Source: BS150m-G50 sp964517435 (GTDB lineage Bacteria; CAIWAD01; BS150m-G50). Taken from it: DNA of 64,000 bases. Below are positions 1-8,147 of this stretch, one piece after another. The DNA is taken from positions 1 through 64,000 of the forward strand of contig CAZFEC010000006.1 of the NCBI GenBank assembly GCA_964517435.1, read 5' to 3'. Below the pieces are notes generated by a model that had not been told where the DNA came from, did no database searches, and worked only from the letters and a program-made list of their open reading frames with translations. The position numbers were made by a program, and so were the translations under genes. Within the stretch, counting starts at the first letter, position 1. Every line of letters starts with the position of its first letter.

Positions 1-104
1 TTAATCTACAGAAAAACACTTAAGCGAGTGTCCATTTTTTCGGGACCACCTCTTTCCCCCCCCTTTCACATGCACGCTTTGATGTCTGGGAACCGGAAGA
101 TGGT

Positions 105-3086
105 GTGACAATCCGCCAGGGTGACCATATCTATTGGTCCGCAGAGAGGAGTGTGGCTGTAGACAGTGAAAGTAACTACTGCGTGGTCTGGTCTGATTCG
201 CGTAACGGCTCACAAAATGTGTACGCACGTCTTTACGACTCTGATGACAATCCGCTCTGGCCTGAAGGTGGCATCCAGGTCACCGATCATCGTGCAGCTC
301 AACATGATCCGCTGGTTATGGCACAACCTGGCGGTGACTGGATTATCGCCTGGCGTGACTTCCGTAATGATACTGACAACGAGGAACTGGCTGAACTATA
401 CCTGCAGCGCTTGACTGCTGAAGGCCTGCCGATCTGGGAAGAGGGTGGTGTAGCGGTTACCGCTCCTGATCACTACGCTGATGCTATCTATCTGTTGCCG
501 GGGATTGATGATGATGTGGTAGTGCTTTTCGCTTCCAATTACGGCCGACAGTTGATTGCGCAGGGCGTGAATGAGAATGGCGTATCCCTCTGGGTGGAGT
601 CAATACTGTACAATACTGAAATCAACTTCATTAACTGCATTTCAGATGATAGTGGTGGCGCTTTCATCCTTACTTATGACAGCACGAGTAACCAACCGGA
701 TTGTTGTCTTTACATAAACCGGTTGGATTCAGAGGGTGAAATGGTTTTTGGGATGGGCAATGCGGGTATCTGTCTCACCCAGGATGGCTGCTGTTACAGA
801 GAATCCAAACTGGTAAGTGATGGTGATGGAGGTGCTATTGTCATCTGGCATTACGACAATGAAGAACTCGAATTATGGGGACAGCATATCAGCCATACCG
901 GTGAGCTCATCTGGCAGGAGGGTGGCGCCTTACTGGCCACAACTGACCATTACCTATGTTGCATTGGTTTTGATCTGACAGCATCGGCTGCCGGTGAGGT
1001 CGCTTTTGCCTGGAAAGAACTCGGTGACACTTACCATTCCGACAGGATTAAGGCACAGCGAGTGTTATCAGCCGCCACAAACCCGCTTTTCCCCTGGGGT
1101 GATGGAATCACAGTGGAAAGTGATATCTACCTGCTCTGGAATTGTACTATTCTGGCTGACAACAGCGGAGGTACCCTCATCGGCTGCCATATGCGCATGA
1201 ATGAAGAGGACTTTTCGACAGTCACATATCAGAGATTCGATCAGGATGGGAATCAACTGTGGAGCGACGCTGTGCCGCTGGATCCCAACGCCAGTTTGTA
1301 TGATGGCGTTGCACCTTTTGTCCAGGGGGATCGGCTCAAGATTCCAAGCAAGCTTTCCTTACCGGACATTGGTGGAATCTACCTGGAGCAATATGACATC
1401 ACAAATGGTAATGATCTCACCCCTGGCCTTGGCAGTCCGGTCGTCGAGGGTATCGAAGGTGATACACGCAATCCGGTTATTATCCATTCAGCATCATCCG
1501 CCTATGTTGGCTGGCGTGATACGAGACCCCTGAATAGTTCATTGCCATATATGCAAAGAATCGACATGACAACAGGACAGGTGCAATGGCAGGATCATGG
1601 CATCAGCATACTGCCCGGTTGGATCACTGGTACGGAGCAGAGCAATCGTTATACAACCGATAATCTCACTCTTCATCCTGATGGAACGGGTGGCGCAATT
1701 GCGCTTTTCGATTTCCGGGTTAGAACTGATTCAACCGACAGCGGTACTTATCACCTTTTGCAGCGTTTATCGCCAACAGGTGCTGCTCTCTGGGGGCCCC
1801 AGGGTCTCCCCTTTATCAGTGATACAACGGCCGGTTACTCCGCTATCGAAAAAGGTCATCTGATGACGACAGGTGATGGTGGTGCATTGCTGTTTTATCA
1901 GGTTGACAATCCCGCGGGTCAGTGTGAAGTGAGGAAACAACTCTACCAGGCAGATGGTACTCCTCTTTGGGGTGAATGGGGAGAGATATCCTTTCTGCCG
2001 GTGCAAGACGATTACTGGCTGGTTGAAGCAGTTGAATTACCGGACAATCGCTATATGCTGATTGGCCAGATACAACAGGAATATGAAGTCTGGCAAGTAG
2101 TTGCCATGCTGGTTAATGGTAATGGGGAACCGTTCTGGGATGAGTCGGTTCTGCTGATAGATCTCGATGAACCATGCTATGTTTATTCCAGATCAATAAC
2201 CATAGTTGATAATCGACTGGTTTTTCTCATGTGTGCTTATCCTTTCTCAGAAAGCAGACTGCAATGCATGGATTTGGACGGGACCCTGCTCTGGACACCA
2301 TCAGGAGTGGAACTGGAAATAGAAGGTTTTAGCTATCAGGTCGCAGTGATTCACAGCACTAATGGGAATTTCTGGTTCGGAGTTTCCTCACACGAAAGTG
2401 TCGAAATGCAATTATACCGAACTGACGATTATACGGCAGTTCTGGACGAACCGGTTGTTTTCGGAAACATTGGCGGATACATCCGGGAACCGCGATATGT
2501 GGCGGACCTGATCGGTGGTGTTTATGCAATCTGGAATACCAGTGAAGTATATGTGGACAAAGATTTTCGTTATCTGCACCTCACTGCCGATGGCGCTTTC
2601 GCGCATCCGGATTATGGTCAGGAAGGTATCCCACTGGTAACAGCGCTTTACCAACAGGAACACCTCAGCGCTGTTCCTGATGGTGAAGGTGGTGTGCTGA
2701 CCTGCTGGAATGATTTTCGCGGTCGACGCGGGGATACTGTTGAAGATGATGTTTATGCCATGCGGATCAATGACTGGGCATCAGAAAGCATCGTCATGAG
2801 AAACGCCCCCGTCGGCTGGCAGCTTGGTGCAGCTTACCCAAACCCCTTCAACCCGGTGACCAGTATCAATTTCAATGTGCCACATCCAGCCGATGTTCAA
2901 CTGGGGGTATATAATATTCTGGGGCAACAGGTGGCGGTGTTGGCAGAAGGGATGCATACGGCGGGTTTGCACAGGGTGACGTTTGACACAAATGCTGGGA
3001 CCGGTCCTCTGTCCAGCGGCATCTATATCTATCGACTGGAAGGTGACGGAATCAGCCTGGTCAGAAAGATGATGCTCCTGAAGTAA
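105..3086 (+). CDS. Large secreted protein with C-terminal sorting domain, N-terminus unresolved
   Basis: The protein is about 993 residues from the GTG at 105. Its body repeats a theme of Trp-rich strands (VVWSDSRNG, IIAWRDFRN, AYVGWRDTRP, LTCWNDFRG) each followed by a phrase like NPLWPEGG, as in large beta-propeller-like surface proteins of FCB-type bacteria. The last ~85 residues are a sorting domain: AAYPNPFNPVTSINF, YNILGQQV, SGIYIYRLEG and terminal KMMLLK. It is inferred to be exported and anchored or released at the cell surface; no enzymatic function is visible. The GTG is not a convincing start. The same frame stays open upstream and reads PLSHA-RFDVWEPEDG just before it, which looks like a signal-peptide end and mature start. 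No ATG precedes it and a stop lies at 21..23. An eight-C run at 56..63 could hide a frameshift. No signal peptide was found in the window. Confidence 0.75.
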   Translation: MTIRQGDHIYWSAERSVAVDSESNYCVVWSDSRNGSQNVYARLYDSDDNPLWPEGGIQVTDHRAAQHDPLVMAQPGGDWIIAWRDFRNDTDNEELAELYLQRLTAEGLPIWEEGGVAVTAPDHYADAIYLLPGIDDDVVVLFASNYGRQLIAQGVNENGVSLWVESILYNTEINFINCISDDSGGAFILTYDSTSNQPDCCLYINRLDSEGEMVFGMGNAGICLTQDGCCYRESKLVSDGDGGAIVIWHYDNEELELWGQHISHTGELIWQEGGALLATTDHYLCCIGFDLTASAAGEVAFAWKELGDTYHSDRIKAQRVLSAATNPLFPWGDGITVESDIYLLWNCTILADNSGGTLIGCHMRMNEEDFSTVTYQRFDQDGNQLWSDAVPLDPNASLYDGVAPFVQGDRLKIPSKLSLPDIGGIYLEQYDITNGNDLTPGLGSPVVEGIEGDTRNPVIIHSASSAYVGWRDTRPLNSSLPYMQRIDMTTGQVQWQDHGISILPGWITGTEQSNRYTTDNLTLHPDGTGGAIALFDFRVRTDSTDSGTYHLLQRLSPTGAALWGPQGLPFISDTTAGYSAIEKGHLMTTGDGGALLFYQVDNPAGQCEVRKQLYQADGTPLWGEWGEISFLPVQDDYWLVEAVELPDNRYMLIGQIQQEYEVWQVVAMLVNGNGEPFWDESVLLIDLDEPCYVYSRSITIVDNRLVFLMCAYPFSESRLQCMDLDGTLLWTPSGVELEIEGFSYQVAVIHSTNGNFWFGVSSHESVEMQLYRTDDYTAVLDEPVVFGNIGGYIREPRYVADLIGGVYAIWNTSEVYVDKDFRYLHLTADGAFAHPDYGQEGIPLVTALYQQEHLSAVPDGEGGVLTCWNDFRGRRGDTVEDDVYAMRINDWASESIVMRNAPVGWQLGAAYPNPFNPVTSINFNVPHPADVQLGVYNILGQQVAVLAEGMHTAGLHRVTFDTNAGTGPLSSGIYIYRLEGDGISLVRKMMLLK

Positions 3087-3094
3087 CCCTGCTC

Positions 3095-3145
3095 TTATCG
3101 ATCTCCTCGTCGACTGGTTGACCTGTTAGAACTCCTTCGATAACG
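3095..3145 (-). pseudogene. Possible remnant of a DEAD-box helicase C-terminal tail
   Basis: The minus strand reads RYRRSSNRSTSRRGDR and then a stop. This matches 10 of 16 residues and the stop position of the tail of the neighbouring helicase (RFKRRSGRSFGRRGDR, stop at 3529). No helicase motif is encoded upstream of it, so it would be a truncated duplicate. The tail is Arg-rich and low in complexity, so chance similarity is possible. Confidence 0.35.
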
Positions 3146-3263
3146 AGCCTGTGAACCTGCGACACCGGTAGTAATCAGCGGCCTGTCCTTAGTTCGCTTT
3201 GTTTTTTCAAGATATACACTCCAGCGGAAGGTTCGGCTGTCTGGGACATACGCGCTATACCTG

Positions 3264-3290
3264 AAAGCCCTGCCGAAGCGGGGCTTTTTT
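3264..3290 (+). terminator. Intrinsic terminator
   Basis: Stem AAAGCCC (3264..3270) pairs with GGGCTTT (3281..3287) over a 10-nt loop and leads into a T tract. It is about 180 nt after the upstream sorting-domain gene and is the likely end of that transcript. Confidence 0.55.
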
Positions 3291-3504
3291 GTATCACGCA
3301 AAGCGCAGAGAAGATAGAATGTAGAGGACAGATGACTCACTTCCCTGAAGGACATCGAGCTTTATTAATCGGGGACAACACTTCGCAAGTTTGGATGTTG
3401 CGTGGTTTTCAACCGCTGAAGGTTGGAAGCTATTTACCTGTAATGGCCTGGGTCGATCTGCTGTCTTCTCTGTGAGTTTGGCGAGAGATTTTCTGTTTCG
3501 AACG

Positions 3505-3530
3505 CGGGCAGGTAGAGACCTGCCCCTACT
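3505..3530. repeat. REP-like palindrome at the helicase stop codon
   Basis: GGGCAGGT (3506..3513), loop AGAG, ACCTGCCC (3518..3525) form a perfect 8-bp hairpin, flanked by GTAGGGG on the minus strand. It touches the helicase stop codon (3529..3531). Similar GTAGGGGCAGGT-type palindromes recur in many bacterial genomes; here it may also stop transcription or protect the 3' end. Confidence 0.5.
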
Positions 3531-4758
3531 ACCTATCCCCCCGTCGGCCGAAGCTGCGGCCGGAACGTCGCTTGAAGCGTGACTTCTGATCGGCCTTTCT
3601 CTCAACAGCCAGCGGCTTACGGTGAATCGGTCCCGGTGGGGTGTAGTCGATCTCCGGCAGCTTACGCCGTTCCAGTTTCTCCCCCAGGATCTGTTCGATC
3701 ACCCGCACCATCTTCTCATCCTCACGGGTGACGAAGGTGAAAGCATCGCCGCTGCGGGCGGCGCGTCCGGTGCGGCCGATGCGATGGGTATAATCGTCGG
3801 CGGTGGCGGGCATGTCGTAGTTGATCACATGGGTCACACGGGTAATGTCCAGACCGCGCGCGGCGATGTCGGTGGCGACCATGATCTGGAAGCGCCCTTC
3901 CCGGAATCCTTCCAGTGCCCGCTGCCGTTTGGCCTGCGTCAGATCACCCTGCAGGCAGGAGGCGCGATAGCCCAGCTTCTTCAGCTGCTGGGCCACATCC
4001 GTTGCGCGATGCTTGGTGCGGGTGAAGATCAGCACCGATTCGGCTGCGGTCGACTTCAGCAGCTCCCGCAGGAGGGCGGTTTTCAGGTAGTTCTCCGCTT
4101 CGTAGAGCGCATGGGAAACAGTTACGGCCGGCTTGGCGTAGTCGATCTGGACCAGCACCGGATCGTTGAGCAGGTCGTTGGCCAGGGAGCGGACATCATT
4201 CGGCATGGTGGCGCTGAACAGCAGGTTCTGCCGCTTTGCCGGCAGCTGCCGCAGGATTTTCCTTAGATCAGGCAGAAAGCCCATATCGAACAGTCGATCC
4301 GCTTCGTCGATGACTAGCACTTCGATGTGCCGCAGGTCCGCCGTCTTGCGTTGCAGGTGATCCAGCAGTCGACCGGGAGTGGCCACCGCGATGCCGATCC
4401 CTTTCCTTAACGCTTCAGCCTGCTGACGGAAACTGATCCCGCCATAAACCGTCTGACTTTCAATCGGAACATGCCTGGCCAGCAGTTTGAAGTCACCGTC
4501 CAGCTGCTGCGCCAGTTCACGGGTGGGCGCGACGATCAACGCGCGCAACTGTTGCTGCTTGCCGGTGAGCAGTCGCTGCAGAATAGGCAGCGCGAAAGCG
4601 CCGGTTTTGCCAGTGCCGGTCTGCGCCAGACCCATCAGGTCGCGGCCGGCGAGGATGGCGGGGATCGCTTCGGCCTGTACCGGCGTGGTTTCTTCCCACT
4701 CCAGGTCCGCCACGGCTCGCTGCAGGCGCTCATCCAGTTCGAACTCGGTAAATCGCAA
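3529..4758 (-). CDS. DEAD-box ATP-dependent RNA helicase (RhlE-like)
   Basis: A cytoplasmic RNA helicase for ribosome assembly or RNA remodelling. All core motifs are present in 409 residues: Q motif around TTPVQAEAI (24-32), Walker A AQTGTGKT (45-52), PTRELAQQ (79-86), TPGRLLDH, DEAD (151-154), SAT (182-184), ATDIAARGLDI and HRIGRTGRA. The C-terminus is a short basic tail (RFKRRSGRSFGRRGDR) typical of RhlE-type enzymes and thought to bind RNA. The start is TTG at 4758, chosen because GAGGAG lies 5 nt upstream and the Q motif begins directly after it. The gene stands alone, divergent from the M1 peptidase gene. The exact paralogue (RhlE, DbpA or CshA type) cannot be fixed by eye. Confidence 0.93.
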   Translation of the reverse strand: MRFTEFELDERLQRAVADLEWEETTPVQAEAIPAILAGRDLMGLAQTGTGKTGAFALPILQRLLTGKQQQLRALIVAPTRELAQQLDGDFKLLARHVPIESQTVYGGISFRQQAEALRKGIGIAVATPGRLLDHLQRKTADLRHIEVLVIDEADRLFDMGFLPDLRKILRQLPAKRQNLLFSATMPNDVRSLANDLLNDPVLVQIDYAKPAVTVSHALYEAENYLKTALLRELLKSTAAESVLIFTRTKHRATDVAQQLKKLGYRASCLQGDLTQAKRQRALEGFREGRFQIMVATDIAARGLDITRVTHVINYDMPATADDYTHRIGRTGRAARSGDAFTFVTREDEKMVRVIEQILGEKLERRKLPEIDYTPPGPIHRKPLAVERKADQKSRFKRRSGRSFGRRGDR

Positions 4759-4991
4759 TTCAGCTCCTCGGTGATCAAATGAATGGTGTCGAGTAAGGAC
4801 TTGCTTGCACTAAACTATTCAATTGAAGACTGATTTTCAATGACAAGAAGATATAATATGCTCGGAATCGGTATTCAAAACCTGTCTCCTGTTTACATAT
4901 TTCCTTCTTGGAACTATCTTCATACAGCGCTCAGACAGTTCAAACACCAAAGCGAAACCGGTTCCTCTCACCACCGAACAGCGAGGTAATC

Positions 4992-7988
4992 ATGTGTCGA
5001 TCGATTTTCACTGCCGCTTTCACAACCGTAATGCTTACCACAATCCTGACGACTGCCCTGGCCGCCCCACGCGCGAAAACGCCTCCGCTCCGTCCCCTTG
5101 AGGTGCCGGACGCAAGCGTTGCCTGGGAGTCGCATCGCCTGGAGGCTGAAAGCCGCACCGCTGTGCTGCAACGGGAACGACAGACGCGGGAGCCGGAGGA
5201 GATGACCTACTACGACGTGACCAGCTACAATCTGGAATTGAACATCTTCATGGAGGACGATTTCATCTCCGGTCTCGTTCAGATGCAGCTGACAAGCCTT
5301 GTCAGCCAGTTGGATACGCTGCTGTTCCACGCCGGCCAGAACCTGATCCTCTTCGGCCTCCAGCAGGACGCCGTGACGATTGACTACGAGCGGGAGGGAG
5401 ATCTGGTCTATGCCATTCTGCAGAATTCCCTCAGCGAAGGGGAGGCGACCACCCTGCTGATCGACTACCAGGCGAACAACTGGGGCAGCCAGGGCATGAT
5501 GTACACCACCGAGTACAACGTGCAGACCGGTGAGCAGATCGAGGTCCGCTCCACCCAGTCGGAACCTTTCGACGCGCGGCACTGGTGGCCCGGCAAGGAT
5601 GACACCCGCGACAAGGCGGATATCACGCAGATTAACGTTACCACTGACGACTACAACTACGTCGTCTCCAACGGCACGCTGTTGAGTGATGTCGACAACG
5701 GCGACGGTACCCGCACCTTCACCTGGCAGGAGAACTGGCCGATGGTATCCTACCTCCTTTCAGTCTGCGTAGCGCCCTACAATCATCTGAGCGAGGAGTG
5801 GGAGTGGGAGGAAACCGTTCTCACCATGCACGACTGGTCCTGGTCTTTCCAGACAGATCTGCAGCAGCAGTGGATCGACCTGGGCCTGATGAGTCTGACC
5901 GCCTTCTCGGACCTGCTGTGTCTCTACCCCTATCACGATGAGAAGTACGGACATGCCCAGTACGCCTGGGGCGGCGCCATGGAGCATCAGACCTGCAGTT
6001 CGATGGGATTCTACAACGAAGTGGTGATACCGCACGAAGCGGCGCACCAGTGGTTCGGCGACAAGCTGACCTGTGATACATTTCATCACATCTGGCTCAA
6101 TGAGGGGTGGGCCGTCTACTGTGAGGCGCTCTTCTTCGAATACTGGCTGGGTGAGGAGGCACTGCACGAACATATGACGGGCGAACAGTACTGGGGCGGG
6201 GGCACCATCTGGATTGAAAACCCCGAGACGGAGAACATCTTCGACGGCAACCTCAGCTACGCCAAGGCTTCCTGGGTAGTGCATATGCTGCGTCACGTAG
6301 TCGGCGAGGAGGCCTTCTGGCTTGGCGTACACGATTATCTGGGACCGAATGAAGCGGAATACCACCGGACCGTGACCACGGCCGAGTTCCGCGGTTTCAT
6401 GGAAACCGCTTCCGGAATGGATCTGGAGTATTTCTTCGACCAGTGGATCATGGGCGAGTACTACCCCGAGTATGTCTACAGCTGGGAAATGGAGGAGCTG
6501 GGCCGGGAATATAATGTGGTCGTCAACCTGATGCAGGAGCAGGTGCCGGGTCGGCAGACCTTCACCATGCCGCTCGATCTGCAGTTCCACCTCCCTTTCT
6601 CCGACGATACGACTTTGGTCATCTGGAGCGATCAGCCGGCGCAGCGCTATGAATTCCAGCTTGAGGAACCACCGACCCAGGTGCTGCTGGACCCGGACCG
6701 CTGGGTGTTGCGGACGGCGACGCAGGTGGAAAGCCTGCCGCCCGGTTTCATCGCTCCCTACGCCGGCTTCCTAGACGAGAACGGCGACACACTGCTGAAC
6801 CTGCCGGGTGAAAGCGAATTCAATTTCCGGACGGTTGTCTGCAATATGGGGCCGGACGCCGAAGCGGTAAGCGTATCCCTGGTATGTGAAGCCGAGGGGG
6901 TGGAGATCACGACGGAGGCGCAGGAAGTGGGACCGCTTAACTTCGCCGAGTCGAGCGACACACTCACCTTTGCCGGTCTGGTCGGCACCGTTGAGACGGA
7001 GCTGGCGGAGTTCACGTTGATGATTGAAGCGGACGGGTGGACCTTTGCCTTTGCCTACGAGATCTACCTGGGGACGCCCAATGTGCTGCTGGTTGATGCC
7101 GACGGCGGCGACGACTATGAGCTATGGCTGGAAGAAGCGTTGTCGGAATGGGCATTTTTCGAGACGCTACTACCCGACGCGATAACCTATACACCGCTGG
7201 GTGACTATCAGTTGATCATCTGGCTGCAGGGAGATGCGGACGACCAGCTGGAAATCGTACTGCAACCTACCCTGAGCGGGTATGTCGAATCGGGAGGACA
7301 CCTGGTTTTCACCGGCCAGAACTTCGCAGAGGGGCAGACGTCCGGCTGGCTGGAGAATTTCTGCGGAGTGACCTTCGAGGGCAGCGGCTTTGTCGCTCCC
7401 TCCGTCTGGGGTGATGACGGCGAATACCTTGAGGGGAACTGCCTCTTCTTCGCGGGAGGCGGCGCCGGCAACCAGACCGACATGGACAACCTGGCACCGA
7501 CCGGGGATGAGGCGGTCGGTCTGATGTACTACTGGGACGATCCGGAGCCGGGCAGCGCCGCCGTGATACGTTATGATGCCGGCGGCGGCGCGGTGGCTAC
7601 CTTCGGTTTCGGCTGGGAAGGTGTGGCGCCGATCGGTATCGGTCTTTCGCTGCTGGAACTGACCGAGCGCACCTGGAGCTGGGCGACCGGGCAGGAGAGC
7701 ATCAGCGAGCCGGAGACAACACCAGCCACACTGGCGATCACCGCCGCCTATCCCAATCCCTTCAACCCAAGTCTGACGATAGCCTACCGGCTGCCGCAAG
7801 CCGGGGAAACTCAACTGCTGGTCTACAACATACTGGGTGAGCGGGTGGCTTCTCTGCTGGCGGGAACACAGCCGGCGGGCAACGGCAGCGTCACCTGGCA
7901 ACCGGACGGACTGGCCGCCGGTGTCTACTTCTGCCGTTTGACAGCTGGTGAATACACTGCCACCAGAAAAATAATGCTGGTGAAATGA
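4992..7988 (+). CDS. Secreted M1-family metallo-aminopeptidase with sorting domain
   Basis: A zinc aminopeptidase of 998 residues, exported and probably surface-attached. The start at 4992 is preferred over upstream options because GAGGT lies just upstream and it gives a clean signal peptide (MCRSIFTAAF, hydrophobic stretch, TALAA). The M1 zinc site is intact: H348-E-A-A-H352 and the third ligand E371 in NEGWAVY. The exopeptidase GAMEN loop reads GGAMEHQ. After the catalytic half comes a large beta-rich region, then a sorting domain with AAYPNPFNPSLTIAY, YNILGERV, GVYFCRLTAGEY and terminal KIMLVK. Such enzymes trim peptides outside the cell. A plausible -10 TATAAT lies at 4852..4857, without a clear -35. 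An orphan sorting tail follows 21 nt after the stop. Confidence 0.92.
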   Translation: MCRSIFTAAFTTVMLTTILTTALAAPRAKTPPLRPLEVPDASVAWESHRLEAESRTAVLQRERQTREPEEMTYYDVTSYNLELNIFMEDDFISGLVQMQLTSLVSQLDTLLFHAGQNLILFGLQQDAVTIDYEREGDLVYAILQNSLSEGEATTLLIDYQANNWGSQGMMYTTEYNVQTGEQIEVRSTQSEPFDARHWWPGKDDTRDKADITQINVTTDDYNYVVSNGTLLSDVDNGDGTRTFTWQENWPMVSYLLSVCVAPYNHLSEEWEWEETVLTMHDWSWSFQTDLQQQWIDLGLMSLTAFSDLLCLYPYHDEKYGHAQYAWGGAMEHQTCSSMGFYNEVVIPHEAAHQWFGDKLTCDTFHHIWLNEGWAVYCEALFFEYWLGEEALHEHMTGEQYWGGGTIWIENPETENIFDGNLSYAKASWVVHMLRHVVGEEAFWLGVHDYLGPNEAEYHRTVTTAEFRGFMETASGMDLEYFFDQWIMGEYYPEYVYSWEMEELGREYNVVVNLMQEQVPGRQTFTMPLDLQFHLPFSDDTTLVIWSDQPAQRYEFQLEEPPTQVLLDPDRWVLRTATQVESLPPGFIAPYAGFLDENGDTLLNLPGESEFNFRTVVCNMGPDAEAVSVSLVCEAEGVEITTEAQEVGPLNFAESSDTLTFAGLVGTVETELAEFTLMIEADGWTFAFAYEIYLGTPNVLLVDADGGDDYELWLEEALSEWAFFETLLPDAITYTPLGDYQLIIWLQGDADDQLEIVLQPTLSGYVESGGHLVFTGQNFAEGQTSGWLENFCGVTFEGSGFVAPSVWGDDGEYLEGNCLFFAGGGAGNQTDMDNLAPTGDEAVGLMYYWDDPEPGSAAVIRYDAGGGAVATFGFGWEGVAPIGIGLSLLELTERTWSWATGQESISEPETTPATLAITAAYPNPFNPSLTIAYRLPQAGETQLLVYNILGERVASLLAGTQPAGNGSVTWQPDGLAAGVYFCRLTAGEYTATRKIMLVK

Positions 7989-8008
7989 TTCGTATCTATA
8001 AGCTTTGA

Positions 8009-8080
8009 ATCTGGCGAGCTTTCATTCGCTTGCAGCAGGGAGACCGTTTCCAGACGGTCAAGGTGATGTTGCTGAAGTGA
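8009..8080 (+). pseudogene. Orphan C-terminal sorting-domain tail
   Basis: The frame after a stop at 8006..8008 reads I-W-R-A followed by FIRLQQGDRFQTVKVMLLK and a stop. This is the exact form of the last strands of a sorting domain (compare FCRLTAGEYTATRKIMLVK of the gene ending at 7988), but there is no start codon and no body. The sequence differs from the neighbouring tail, so it is not a simple copy of it. It is best read as the 3' remnant of a deleted secreted-protein gene. Confidence 0.75.
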
Positions 8081-8147
8081 GGCAAAGCGATTACTTCTTG
8101 TAGATGAATGCGCCGGAACACCGCGACCAGCATGGGAACTTCCGAAA

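Larger units (their letters stand above)
3087..3528. other. Gene-free stretch with terminator, gene remnant and repeats
   Basis: No intact gene is supported here. It holds, in order: a possible minus-strand remnant of a helicase tail (3095..3145), a plus-strand intrinsic terminator (3264..3290), one copy of a GATAGAA-type heptamer repeat (about 3308..3333), and a perfect palindrome (3506..3525) beside the helicase stop codon. Confidence 0.5.

Noticed and set aside
4968..6590. Two long minus-strand frames inside the M1 peptidase gene
   Set aside because: The plus-strand frame has signal peptide, HEAAH/NEG site and sorting domain; the antisense frames show only mirrored composition.
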